DNA of 64,000 nt from Microbacterium sp. ACRRU (GTDB taxonomy: Bacteria > Actinomycetota > Actinomycetes > Actinomycetales > Microbacteriaceae): contig NZ_JAKRNI010000003.1 in the NCBI RefSeq assembly GCF_022346945.1, positions 1-64,000 of the forward strand, read 5' to 3'. Below the pieces are notes generated by a model. The model saw only the letters and a program-made list of their open reading frames with translations. It made no database searches and had not been told where the DNA came from. Both the position numbers and the translations under genes were made by a program. Position 1 is the first letter of the stretch. Every line of letters begins with the position of its first letter. This document shows, piece by piece, positions 16,603-25,040 of this stretch.

Positions 16603-17667
16603 TCACTGACCCGACGCGCGGCGCTCGAGGAGCCGGCGGACGTGCCCCTCGATCTCGGCGTCGTCGACGTACCCCATGGCCGCGTAGGGCGAGGGAGCGG
16701 GGCGGGATGCCTCGGCGGCGGGCCGCGCGATCTCGATCGGCGTGGGCGCCTGCGCGGCGGCGATCTCGCGGGCGACCTGCTCCCGTGCGGCGGCGCGCAA
16801 CGCCTCGCGGGCGATTTGCTCGTCGACCACGGCCGCTGCTCGCGAGCCCGCGGAGGCGACGAGGGGCCGAGGAAGCTCGCGCGGCGTCCATGTCGGGCGC
16901 GGAGCCGGAGCCGCGGCACCGAAGTCCTGCACCTCGATCGGCGCACGCTCGGCGGTGACAACGACGGGTCGCGCCGTCGCCCGGGCCGCGACGCGAGACA
17001 GCCGCTGCAGCACGATCAGCGCCAGGACGAGCACCACTCCCCCGGCCGACAGCAGCACGGGAGCAGCACCGAAGAAGGCCTGGATGCCACCGGCGACGAC
17101 AGCCACGAGTGCGAGCGCGGCGAACGAGGTCGTGGCCAGACGGAATCGGCGACGCGCGCGAGCGCGTCGGAGCTCGGGGCGGGAAACCGCGGCCGCGCGT
17201 TCGGCGTGAGCGCGCTCGACCGCGGCGGCCTGTTCGGCGCGCGCCTTCTCGAGGGCGGCGGCGCGCTCGGCCTTCGCGATCTCAACGGCAGCGGCGCGCT
17301 CCGCGCGGGCGAGCTCGACCGCAGCCGCGCGCTGCTCCTTGACGAGATCACGGTCGCGGGCAGCTTCGAGACGCGCGACCTCCAGGCGGGCCTTTGCCTC
17401 GGCGAGCTCGGTCTGCGCCTTCTGCGCCTGCACCTGGCGCGCGATCTTCTGCTGCTGGTGCGCGGTCCGCGCCGTGAGCTCGAGATGCACCTCGCGCGGG
17501 GTCTCGGCCGTCTCGGCCAGAACACGCAGGGCCTGGTTGAGCCGCACGGCGTTCCGCTCCGCCGATGTGAAGCGGTGACGGCTCTGCCACGACGGCAGCA
17601 GGTACACCAACCACAGCGCGACCGCGACGAACACGATCACCCCGCCGCCGAGAACCTGTCCACCCAT
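16603..17667 (-). CDS. Membrane protein with long Ala/Glu/Arg coiled coil
   Basis: A 354-aa protein, function unknown. N-terminal membrane helix (~6-26, VIVFVAVALWLVYLLP), then a long helical stretch (~70-185) with tandem ~10-residue units of the form A-E-R-A-A-A-V-E, predicted coiled coil. Two membrane helices (~190-235) and a Pro/Ala-rich cytoplasmic C-terminus follow. The Met at 17667 is the first sensible start; the frame is open further upstream but that part is low-complexity. Membrane-shaping or scaffold roles are possible but unsupported. Confidence 0.75.
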   Translation of the reverse strand: MGGQVLGGGVIVFVAVALWLVYLLPSWQSRHRFTSAERNAVRLNQALRVLAETAETPREVHLELTARTAHQQQKIARQVQAQKAQTELAEAKARLEVARLEAARDRDLVKEQRAAAVELARAERAAAVEIAKAERAAALEKARAEQAAAVERAHAERAAAVSRPELRRARARRRFRLATTSFAALALVAVVAGGIQAFFGAAPVLLSAGGVVLVLALIVLQRLSRVAARATARPVVVTAERAPIEVQDFGAAAPAPRPTWTPRELPRPLVASAGSRAAAVVDEQIAREALRAAAREQVAREIAAAQAPTPIEIARPAAEASRPAPSPYAAMGYVDDAEIEGHVRRLLERRASGQ

Positions 17668-17730
17668 GGCACCACGGTAGGTCACGGCGAGGTCACACCT
17701 CGGCATCCGTCCGCGTGTCGCGCCCGTGAA

Positions 17731-17803
17731 TCGCGAGACTTCATCGCGGCGACGACGCAGCGACATTCTGTGCGGCAGTCGTCGGGGCGATGAAGTCTCG
17801 CGA
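17731..17803. repeat. Long interrupted inverted repeat
   Basis: TCGCGAGACTTCATCGC (17731-17747) is repeated as its exact inverse at 17787-17803. After two mismatches the arms resume with CGACGAC. It lies in the gap between the acetyltransferase and coiled-coil genes (both minus strand) and could fold into a large hairpin. It has no U-tract, and no second copy was noticed in the window. Confidence 0.7.
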
Positions 17804-17824
17804 ATCAACCCCCGGCGCTGCCGA

Positions 17825-18448
17825 CTAGAGCCGATCCGCCGGAGGGACGCGCGCGGCGTCGGGGGGAACCTGACCCCGTTCCCACCGGTCGAGCACGCCG
17901 TGCGGCACCTCCTCGCGGACCAGCGCGAACGCGTAGTGGTCACGCCAGTCGCCGTCGATGTGGATGTACCGCCGGCGTAGTCCCTCGTACCGGAACCCAA
18001 GCTTCTCGACCACCCGCAGACTCGCGTGGTTCTCAGGGCGGATGCAGATCTCCACGCGATGCAGGTTCAGCGCCGTGAAGCAGACATCGGTCGCCAGCGC
18101 GACGCTGATCGTGGTGATGTTGCGGCCCGCGAACTCCTCGGCGACCCAGTAGCCGATCGTCGCCGAGGCCAGCGACCCGCGCGCCACACCCCAGACGTTC
18201 AACTGCCCCGCGACCTGGTCTTGCCACTCCATGACGAAAGGCACGCCGAGGCCGTCGCGATACTGCTGCAGAAGACGACGGATGCCGAGCCGCATGTCGA
18301 AGGAGACCGGTCCGTCTGGACTGGTCGCCTCCCACGGCCGCAACCACGAGCGGTTGTCGATCAGCTGTTGCTGAAGGACGCGCGCGTCGCGGTTGCGGAT
18401 GAGGCGGATCGACACCTCGCCGTGCCGTCGCGGGACGGTGAGATCCAT
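17825..18448 (-). CDS. GNAT acetyltransferase, RimJ/RimL type
   Basis: A 207-aa GNAT-fold N-acetyltransferase similar to the ribosomal-protein acetyltransferases RimJ/RimL. Seen: N-terminal RLIRNRDARVLQQQL, IGYWVAEEFAGRNI (the acetyl-CoA-binding region) and NHASLRVVEKLGFRYEG (classic motif B). Acceptor unknown. It is downstream of galU on the same strand, 14 bp apart, so probably co-transcribed. Confidence 0.88.
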   Translation of the reverse strand: MDLTVPRRHGEVSIRLIRNRDARVLQQQLIDNRSWLRPWEATSPDGPVSFDMRLGIRRLLQQYRDGLGVPFVMEWQDQVAGQLNVWGVARGSLASATIGYWVAEEFAGRNITTISVALATDVCFTALNLHRVEICIRPENHASLRVVEKLGFRYEGLRRRYIHIDGDWRDHYAFALVREEVPHGVLDRWERGQVPPDAARVPPADRL

Positions 18449-18462
18449 GACATCCGGTCGGG

Positions 18463-19353
18463 TCAGAGACCCGCCGCGAACTCCTTGAACCAGGGACGCA
18501 GCGCCGGGCCGAGGTCTTCCCGGTCGGACGCGAGCTGCACGATCGCCTTGATGTAGTCGACGCGGTCGCCGGTGTCGTATCGACGCCCGCGGAACACCAC
18601 ACCGTAGACGCCCCCGCCGTCGCCACCGCCGTTGGCGAGCTCTTCGAGCGCATCGGTCAGCTGGATCTCGCCGCCCTTGCCCGGTTCGGTGTGCTCCAGG
18701 ATGCCGAATACGTCGGGTCCGAGCACGTAACGACCGATGATGGCGAGGTTCGACGGCGCGTCTTCGGCCTTCGGCTTCTCGACGAGCTGGTTCACCTTGA
18801 CCACGCCCTCGTCCTCGGTCGGCTCGACCGCGGCGACGCCGTAGAGGTGGATGTGCTCGGGGTCGACCTCCATGAGGGCGATGATCGTCGCGTTGCGCTT
18901 GGTGTACTCGGCCAGCATCTGCTCGAGCAGCGGGTCGCGCTCGTCGATGAGGTCGTCGCCCAGGAGCACCGCGAACGGGTGGTCGCCGACGTGGCTGCGA
19001 GCGCGGAGCACCGCGTGACCGAGTCCCTTCGGCTCGCCCTGGCGGACCATGTGCACGTCGGCGAGGTCCGACGAGTGCTCGACCTTGGCGAGCTTGTCGT
19101 GGTCGCCCTTCTCACGCAGCTTGGTCTCGAGCTCGGGCATCGAGTCGAAGTGGTTGGCGATGTTGTTCTTGTTGCGCCCGATGATGATGAGCACGTCATC
19201 GATTCCGGCTCCGGTGGCCTCCTCCACCACGTACTGGATGGCGGGCTTGTCGACGACCGGCAACATCTCTTTCGGCATGGCCTTGGTGGCCGGAAGGAAG
19301 CGAGTACCGAGTCCTGCGGCCGGGATCACGGCCTTGAAGGGCTTGTTAGGCAT
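18463..19353 (-). CDS. galU: UTP-glucose-1-phosphate uridylyltransferase
   Basis: A 296-aa enzyme making UDP-glucose from UTP and glucose-1-phosphate. Seen: the nucleotide-binding AAGLGTRFLPATKAMPKEML loop, catalytic-site VDKPAIQYVVEEA, and GLGHAVLRA. Two in-frame Mets exist (19359 and 19353). The second is chosen because the -10 TAGGGT (19360-19365) lies six bases before it, as in other leaderless genes here. UDP-glucose feeds cell-wall and exopolysaccharide synthesis, possibly including the glycosyltransferase locus at 11.4-15.7 kb. Confidence 0.95.
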   Translation of the reverse strand: MPNKPFKAVIPAAGLGTRFLPATKAMPKEMLPVVDKPAIQYVVEEATGAGIDDVLIIIGRNKNNIANHFDSMPELETKLREKGDHDKLAKVEHSSDLADVHMVRQGEPKGLGHAVLRARSHVGDHPFAVLLGDDLIDERDPLLEQMLAEYTKRNATIIALMEVDPEHIHLYGVAAVEPTEDEGVVKVNQLVEKPKAEDAPSNLAIIGRYVLGPDVFGILEHTEPGKGGEIQLTDALEELANGGGDGGGVYGVVFRGRRYDTGDRVDYIKAIVQLASDREDLGPALRPWFKEFAAGL

Positions 19354-19359
19354 GGGCAT

Positions 19360-19365
19360 ACCCTA
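19360..19365 (-). promoter_or_regulatory. -10 element of the galU promoter (leaderless)
   Basis: TAGGGT on the minus strand, six bases before the ATG at 19353. It places the transcript start at that ATG and favours it over ATG 19359. Confidence 0.55.
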
Positions 19366-19407
19366 CTGGTGCCATGCGACAGCGCCATTACGGATCGCGC
19401 ACGCACG

Positions 19408-19413
19408 TACACT
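19408..19413 (+). promoter_or_regulatory. -10 element of the 5-formyl-THF cyclo-ligase gene (leaderless)
   Basis: TACACT, six bases before ATG 19420. It is divergent from the galU promoter, with only about 40 bp between the two -10 elements. Confidence 0.55.
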
Positions 19414-19419
19414 TACTGC

Positions 19420-20016
19420 ATGCCCGACAGTATCGAGCAGGCCAAGCGCGCTCTGCGCGCCGATCTGCGCGAGCGACGCCAAACCGTCTCCGCGCAGGGT
19501 CGCGAAGCCGCCGAGGCGGGAGTCAAAGCCCAGCTCGACGCGCTCGTCGAGCGTCTCGGCGCCCGCAGCATCTCCTGCTTCCTGTCGACCACCAGCGAGC
19601 CGGGCACGCACGCCTTCGTCGCCGACGCGGTGGCCCGCGGCATCCGGGTCCTTCTCCCCATCACTCGCGAGGACGGTCTGCTCGACTGGACGGTGGCCAC
19701 ACCGGATGCCGAGATCGCCGAGGGGTTGTTCGGGCTGCCCGAACCCGTCGGTGACGTGCTCGGGCCGATCGCCGTCAACGACGTCGACCTGCTCATCATC
19801 CCGGCGGCCGCCGTCGATCGGCGCGGGATGCGGCTGGGGTGGGGCCGCGGCTACTTCGACAAGACCATCGGTTCGATGGAGAAGTGCCCGCCGGTGTACG
19901 CCGTGATCTTCGATTCCGAGTTCGTCGACGACGTTCCGAAGGACGTGCACGATCAACCCGTTTCGGGCGTCGTGACCCCCACGCGGACCGTCGCGATCGA
20001 CGGCTCCGCCGCCTGA
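19420..20016 (+). CDS. 5-formyltetrahydrofolate cyclo-ligase
   Basis: A 198-aa cytosolic enzyme (YgfA/MTHFS family) that converts 5-formyl-THF to 5,10-methenyl-THF with ATP, recycling folate. Seen: N-terminal KRALRADLRERR, central DLLIIPAAAVDRRGMRLGWGRGYFD (the phosphate-binding family signature) and the C-terminal VTPTR. Length is typical. ATG 19420 is set by the -10; a longer frame runs antisense through galU and is rejected. It begins a run of same-strand genes with fmdB and mscL. Confidence 0.92.
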   Translation: MPDSIEQAKRALRADLRERRQTVSAQGREAAEAGVKAQLDALVERLGARSISCFLSTTSEPGTHAFVADAVARGIRVLLPITREDGLLDWTVATPDAEIAEGLFGLPEPVGDVLGPIAVNDVDLLIIPAAAVDRRGMRLGWGRGYFDKTIGSMEKCPPVYAVIFDSEFVDDVPKDVHDQPVSGVVTPTRTVAIDGSAA

Positions 20017-20034
20017 ACACCCGAAGGAACCCGA

Positions 20035-20313
20035 ATGCCCACCTACGCCTATGCCTGCAAGCAGTGCGGTCACCGTTTCGACGCCGTGCAGTCCTTCTCC
20101 GATGCTGCTCTCACCGAGTGCCCCGCCTGCGGCGGCGAGCTGCGCAAGCAGTACGGCTCGATCGGCGTGACCTTCAACGGTTCCGGGTTCTACCGCACCG
20201 ACTCGCGCGGGTCGAATGGAACGTCGACCGGCGCGGCATCCGGCACCTCGGGCGCTTCTTCGACATCATCGTCCTCGGAATCGACGAAGACCGCGTCCGC
20301 CCCGGCATCCTGA
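20035..20313 (+). CDS. FmdB-family zinc-ribbon protein
   Basis: A 92-aa protein: N-terminal zinc ribbon MPTYAYACKQCGHRFD...CPACGG (two CxxC pairs), a strand-rich middle, then a Ser/Thr/Gly-rich low-complexity tail. Typical putative regulatory FmdB protein of actinobacteria, usually next to 5-formyl-THF cyclo-ligase and mscL as here. AAGGAA stands seven bases before the ATG. Confidence 0.9.
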   Translation: MPTYAYACKQCGHRFDAVQSFSDAALTECPACGGELRKQYGSIGVTFNGSGFYRTDSRGSNGTSTGAASGTSGASSTSSSSESTKTASAPAS

Positions 20314-20347
20314 TCCGTGAGCGACGCGGCAGAAAGGGAGCCACGTC

Positions 20348-20764
20348 GTGATCAAGGGTTTCAAGGAGTTCATCCTCCGCGGCAACGTCATCGATCTCGC
20401 CGTCGCGGTGGTGATCGGAGCCGCCTTCACAGCGATCGTCAACGCGATGGTCCAGGGCCTGATCAACCCGCTGATCGGGTTCCTGTTCCAGATCGGCGAC
20501 CTCAGCGACCTCGACGTGACGATCCCGACGCTGTTCGGCGGGGAGTCGACCTTCCAGTTTGGGGCGATCCTGGTCGCCGTCATCAACTTCCTCGCGGTCG
20601 CCGCGATCGTCTACTTCGTGTTCGTCTTCCCGATGAACCGGTGGAAGGCGCGAGCCGCCGCCAAGGCCGGCGTGCAGGGCGAAGCCGAGGAGCCCTCGCT
20701 CCCGACCGAGCAGGAACTGCTCGTGCAGATCCGCGACCTTCTCGAGCGCCAGCCCCGCGGCTGA
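20348..20764 (+). CDS. mscL: Large-conductance mechanosensitive channel
   Basis: A 138-aa inner-membrane channel that opens on hypo-osmotic shock. N-terminal amphipathic [22 protein letters not shown]1 [19 protein letters not shown], an extracellular loop, TM2 [21 protein letters not shown], and a C-terminal cytoplasmic helix [16 protein letters not shown] 20348 is preceded by AAAGGGAG. Length matches the family. Confidence 0.95.
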   Translation: MIKGFKEFILRGNVIDLAVAVVIGAAFTAIVNAMVQGLINPLIGFLFQIGDLSDLDVTIPTLFGGESTFQFGAILVAVINFLAVAAIVYFVFVFPMNRWKARAAAKAGVQGEAEEPSLPTEQELLVQIRDLLERQPRG

Positions 20765-20790
20765 GCGCGGCCGCGCACACATCGACACCC

Positions 20791-20837
20791 GCCTCCCGCG
20801 GAGGGCGCGCCACATCACGGCGCTCTCCGCGGGAGGC
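20791..20837. terminator. Bidirectional terminator hairpin
   Basis: A 13-bp stem (GCCTCCCGCGGAG with its inverse) between mscL and the convergent 20876-21136 gene, followed by TCGTTTCC. Confidence 0.65.
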
Positions 20838-20875
20838 TCGTTTCCGCGCCGGGCGCGCGACGACACCGGCGAACG

Positions 20876-21136
20876 TCAGTAGTGCGGAGGGACGTCGCGC
20901 AACAGCTGCGCGTCGTTGGGGCCGGAGGCCGAGGGCGTCGCGGGGCGCTCCCGCGTGCGGTCATCGGCCGGGGCCGGTTCGGCGCTCGTCCCCGGGGCCG
21001 GAAGCAACCGGGCCCGCCGCGATCCCCGCACCTTCACGATCGGCTGGCGATCGGTCCGGCCGTCCGACGCCGTCGCGGTGTCGGTGGATGCGTCGACGGG
21101 GTCGGAGGCATCCGGAGTCTCCCCCACGACGCTCAC
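20876..21136 (-). CDS. Small disordered protein coupled to the helicase-like gene
   Basis: An 86-aa Asp/Thr/Pro-rich protein with no recognised domain, ending NDAQLLRDVPPHY. Its GTG overlaps the TGA of the large helicase-like gene by four bases (GTGA), which argues for real, coupled translation. The conserved-looking C-terminal tail could be a short docking motif; function unknown. Confidence 0.6.
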   Translation of the reverse strand: MSVVGETPDASDPVDASTDTATASDGRTDRQPIVKVRGSRRARLLPAPGTSAEPAPADDRTRERPATPSASGPNDAQLLRDVPPHY

Positions 21137-24100
21137 CCGGGCAGGTCGAGGGGCTCGGTCGTGTTCCCCGGCGTTGCGGGATCCTCCGGCGCGAGCCCGA
21201 GGAGTTCGGCGATACGGGATGCCACGCCGGCGGGGTCGCTGTACAGGTCGAACGCGTGGACGCGTACGTAGTGCCAGCCCAGCCTCCGCAGGATCTGCGG
21301 ACGGAGCCGCAGCGTTTCGCGGAGGGACTCGCCGATGGTCTCGGGATCGCTCTCGGCGACGACCGCCTTCCCGCGGTACCGCGCCACGAGCGGAAGGAGT
21401 CCGCGGTAGTCGAGGTCGACTTCGACGCCGAGCCGGCGCAGCTCGCGCGCGAGCGCACGGGTCAGCGGATCGACCAGATCTTCCAGACGTGACTCGCGAC
21501 CACGGCCGGCGAGGTTGCCGAGGATGCCCATGAGCGTCGCCGCGCCGTGTTCCAGACGGCCGTCGTCGAACGCCGACGGCCGGATCGACGACACGATGAC
21601 CATGGACCGGCGGGCTCGCGTCATGCCGACCGTGAGCAGTCGTTCCCCGTCGGGGGTCGACAGGTCGCCGAAGTCGCTGAGCACCCGACCGTGGCGGGTG
21701 AGTCCGAAGCCGAGCGAGAACACGACCCGATCGCGGCTCTCGGCCACGGACTCCTCGAGCGTCAGAACCGCGAAAGGTTCCGCACCATCGCGCGAGATGA
21801 ACGCGGCGACGTCGGACCGACCGGCCAGCGCCGCCTCCACGGCCGCGCGCACGCGCTCCGCGTGCTTGCGGCTGGCGGTGACGACCATGAGGGATTCGGA
21901 TGCGCGGTTCACCGCGTGCTCGACGACGAGGGTCACGACGCGTGCCACCTCGGCATCCGGACTCTCGACCGCACCGCTCACGGGATCGGGCGCGCCGACG
22001 CCGTTCTCGACGTAGTCCACGCTCAAGCTGCCGCGTCCCAGGTACGAGCCCGCCCACGGCAGCGAGACGATCTCACCGCCGTAGAAGGCGTCGTTGACGA
22101 GCTCGGCCAGGTCTTCACCGCCCGCACGGTAGCTGCGAGTCAGGGTCTCGACGGGCAGCAGCTCCGCGAGGCGCTCGAAGACCGAGGTCTCGTCGAAGGG
22201 GATGTCGTCGGCCTCGTCGTCCGCGACCGGCGCGATCGACGCGCTGACCCGGAACCGCGTGGGCTTCTGCACCACCGGGTCACCGAACAGCACGACCTGA
22301 CGTGCGCGGAGGAGAGCCGGAACCGCCTCGGCGAGGCACAGGGCCGCGGCATCCGCGATGATCACGGTGTCGAAGGCAAGGTCCGTGGGCACATCGGGCA
22401 CTTCGTAGGGGGATGCCAGCCACACCGGGGCGAGCGTGCGCAGCAGGGTGGGCGCGGCGTCGGCGATCTCGTGAGCGCTGTGCAGACCGTCCTTCAGCGC
22501 GCCTCGGAGCGCGGATGCCTCGTCGGGATGATCGACGATGCCGATCCGCCACTGCTTCGCCAGCTCCGCGGCCAGCAGCGGACCCGCCGCGGCGGCGTGC
22601 GCCTCGTCGACGAGACGGAAGTCGCGCTCGAGCCGGTCGACCACGCTCGTGTTCGCACCCAGGAGGGCACGATCGGTGCGGAGCAGGTGTTCGAGAGCCG
22701 ACTGCCACCACGCGAATTCGAGCTCGTCGCCGACCCGGTCTTCCGGAACGTGCCGCACCGACAGCTCGACGAGGAGCTGCTCGAGCCCCAGACGCGCCAA
22801 CTCTCCGCGCAGCTGCGCCCGCTCGACGAGGTTGTCGAAGAACGTCGACTCGGCAGCCAGTCCCGCCAGCGTCCGCACCAGGACCTGCACGGGCAGGGTC
22901 GCGAGCCGTTCGGACCCCTGACGTCCCAGGATCTGATCGAGGTCGCCGAGCAGGGCGTCGGCGCGCTGCCACGCCACGTGCACGTCGGCGAGCCCCAGCG
23001 GCACCTCGGGCGTGACTCCGGCGTCGACCACCCGCTGCCACTCGGTGCGCTGCTGCTGGATGCGCACCAGCGCCTCGTACATGTCGGGAACGTGCACACC
23101 GGGGCGCACGTACTCCTTCGACAGGCGGCGCAGGCGTCGGCGGTTGGGGCCGCTCATCGCCGACGAGTCCCGGCGCGGCGAGTGCGCGTCGATCAGTTCA
23201 CCCAACGGACGCTCGAACACCGTGGGGCTGAAGCGGTCGAGCGATTCGCGGATGCCGTGCAGGAGCTTGAGATACGCGCCGAGCTCGGACACCGTCTGGA
23301 ACGGGCGCATGCGGGTCTGCGCGATGAGTTCGTAGCCGCGTTCGAGCAGGCGCGGGACGTCCTGCGCGTGCAGCTTGCCCGCGAGATCGTGGGCAGCGCG
23401 GGCGTCTTCGGTCCGGGTGAAGCTCACGCCGTACCACGGGGAGTCGTCGGGCCCGAAGCGGAACTCGCCGAGACGGGCCGCGGTCGCGAGGGCTCTCGCC
23501 GCCGCATCACGACGTCCGGCGAGACGTTCGAGCGTGTCGAGATCGAACCGCGCGGTGGTGGACGGCGCCGGAGACAGGGATGCCAGCGCGGTCAGCGCGC
23601 GCAAGACGTCGAGGGCCGAGACACCGAGAGCCAGATGCGGCTCGGTGACCGCGGAGCGGTAGTCGCGCAGGACCGCGCGCAACCGGACGAGAGCGTCGTC
23701 GATCTCGGCGACCTTGGGCTGCTCGGCCTTCTCGTTGCGGCCGATCGCGCGGATGAGATCACGCCGGACGTGGGTCGGCGACACCGCGAGTCCGGTCAGT
23801 CCCACACCGGCCAAGCGGTGACGGATGCCGTCGAGGGTCGAGCGCCGCGCGCTGACCACGAGCACGCGCTTGCCGGCGTGGACGCACTGGCCGATCGCGT
23901 TGATGACCGTCTGGGTTCCGCCGGTTCCCGGCAGGGTGTGGACCGCGAGCGAGTGTCCGGCGGAGATCCGCGCCAGCACCTGTTCCTGCTCGGCATCGGC
24001 GTCCAGGAGGAGCGTGTCGGCCGCGGGTGTGCGCTCGTCGGGACCGGCGACGACCGGATCGGCGGGCCGCACCGTGACACGCGCGCGGTCGTCGGGGTGT

Positions 24101-24864
24101 CCGGCGAGGGCGTTGAGCAGCGGGACGTCCAGGTGCTGCGTGTCGCGAGCCATCCCGGACCCGACATCTGCGAACGACGAGATGACCAGACGGGGGTGCA
24201 CGACGAAGGTCGGGACGTGCGTGGTCAACCGGCGCAGGTGGTCGATGACCGGCTGCGGCTTGAACACGCCTTGGTCGTACGCGAGGCCGGCCAGAGCCGT
24301 GCTGTCGATCGGGATGCCGAGATGCGTGCGGAAAGCGCGGGCCAGCTCGGGGTTCATGACGAACGCGCCGTGCAGCTTCAGTTCGAAATCGCCGTTGTGA
24401 CGCCGGATGGCCAGGGGCCGCAGCAGCACGGGCGCCGACCACTCCACTCCGCCGATCTTCCAGGCGGCCAGGCCCACGGCGAGGTGAACCGGCTCGAGTC
24501 CTCGCGCGGTCCGCAGCTCGACGTTCTTCGCCGTGATCCGTTCGGCCGCGAGCCGCGCGGTGCGCAATGCCACCTCGTCGCGGAACAGGTTCGACAGCAG
24601 CGTCGCCCGGCCCGTGATGAACTGCGGAAGCGAACCCGGGTGGGCCTTCGTGATGTCGATGCCCGCGTCTTGCGTGTCGTCGAATCGCAGGAGTGTCGAC
24701 CGCCCGCCGAGCGCTGCGGCCTCGGCGCGGATACGGTCGCGTTCGGGGTCGGCGACGTGACGAACCACGATGCCGGGCTCCGACAGTCGCAGCTCGCCCG
24801 GATCGATCGACGTCGGAACGTCGCCTTCGGCGCCCGTCACGACGCCGTCCTCAGCTCGCCACAC
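21133..24864 (-). CDS. Large SF1-helicase/REase-fold protein with degenerate catalytic motifs
   Basis: About 1243 aa. A long N-terminal region precedes an SF1 (DNA2/UPF1-like) helicase core and a C-terminal restriction-endonuclease-like domain of the type named after a Microbacterium testaceum protein (MTES_1575). Core motifs have decayed. The P-loop reads LPGTGGTQT, lysine replaced by glycine. Motif II reads VIIADAAAL, glutamate of DEA replaced by alanine. Motif III (FGDP) and motif VI (GMTRARRSM) are kept. The nuclease domain keeps VVAESD but not a clear PD...ExK triad. GTG 24864 is chosen from a leaderless -10 seven bases upstream; GTG 24840 with GAGGA upstream is the alternative. Likely a DNA-binding pseudo-enzyme. 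Confidence 0.8.
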   Translation of the reverse strand: MWRAEDGVVTGAEGDVPTSIDPGELRLSEPGIVVRHVADPERDRIRAEAAALGGRSTLLRFDDTQDAGIDITKAHPGSLPQFITGRATLLSNLFRDEVALRTARLAAERITAKNVELRTARGLEPVHLAVGLAAWKIGGVEWSAPVLLRPLAIRRHNGDFELKLHGAFVMNPELARAFRTHLGIPIDSTALAGLAYDQGVFKPQPVIDHLRRLTTHVPTFVVHPRLVISSFADVGSGMARDTQHLDVPLLNALAGHPDDRARVTVRPADPVVAGPDERTPAADTLLLDADAEQEQVLARISAGHSLAVHTLPGTGGTQTVINAIGQCVHAGKRVLVVSARRSTLDGIRHRLAGVGLTGLAVSPTHVRRDLIRAIGRNEKAEQPKVAEIDDALVRLRAVLRDYRSAVTEPHLALGVSALDVLRALTALASLSPAPSTTARFDLDTLERLAGRRDAAARALATAARLGEFRFGPDDSPWYGVSFTRTEDARAAHDLAGKLHAQDVPRLLERGYELIAQTRMRPFQTVSELGAYLKLLHGIRESLDRFSPTVFERPLGELIDAHSPRRDSSAMSGPNRRRLRRLSKEYVRPGVHVPDMYEALVRIQQQRTEWQRVVDAGVTPEVPLGLADVHVAWQRADALLGDLDQILGRQGSERLATLPVQVLVRTLAGLAAESTFFDNLVERAQLRGELARLGLEQLLVELSVRHVPEDRVGDELEFAWWQSALEHLLRTDRALLGANTSVVDRLERDFRLVDEAHAAAAGPLLAAELAKQWRIGIVDHPDEASALRGALKDGLHSAHEIADAAPTLLRTLAPVWLASPYEVPDVPTDLAFDTVIIADAAALCLAEAVPALLRARQVVLFGDPVVQKPTRFRVSASIAPVADDEADDIPFDETSVFERLAELLPVETLTRSYRAGGEDLAELVNDAFYGGEIVSLPWAGSYLGRGSLSVDYVENGVGAPDPVSGAVESPDAEVARVVTLVVEHAVNRASESLMVVTASRKHAERVRAAVEAALAGRSDVAAFISRDGAEPFAVLTLEESVAESRDRVVFSLGFGLTRHGRVLSDFGDLSTPDGERLLTVGMTRARRSMVIVSSIRPSAFDDGRLEHGAATLMGILGNLAGRGRESRLEDLVDPLTRALARELRRLGVEVDLDYRGLLPLVARYRGKAVVAESDPETIGESLRETLRLRPQILRRLGWHYVRVHAFDLYSDPAGVASRIAELLGLAPEDPATPGNTTEPLDLPG

Positions 24865-24871
24865 ACCTGCC

Positions 24872-24877
24872 AGACTA
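24872..24877 (-). promoter_or_regulatory. -10 element of the helicase-like gene
   Basis: TAGTCT on the minus strand, seven bases before GTG 24864, consistent with a leaderless transcript. Confidence 0.45.
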
Positions 24878-25040
24878 AGCCGGGCACCGTCGGATGACGC
24901 GCAGCGGGCGCGAGTTTCGCGTGATTGCGCGACACGCCGGGCGCATCGGCGCCTTCTCCCCCGCGGCCGAGTGCGGCATGGCATCCACAGTTGGGGCACC
25001 GGGCCCTGCGACCGTCTCGCCGCGTGCGGAGGATGAAGAG

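Noticed and set aside
21547..24897. A 1116-codon plus-strand frame opposite the helicase-like gene
   Set aside because: Same shadow-frame pattern; the minus-strand frame has recognisable helicase motifs and a coupled downstream gene.
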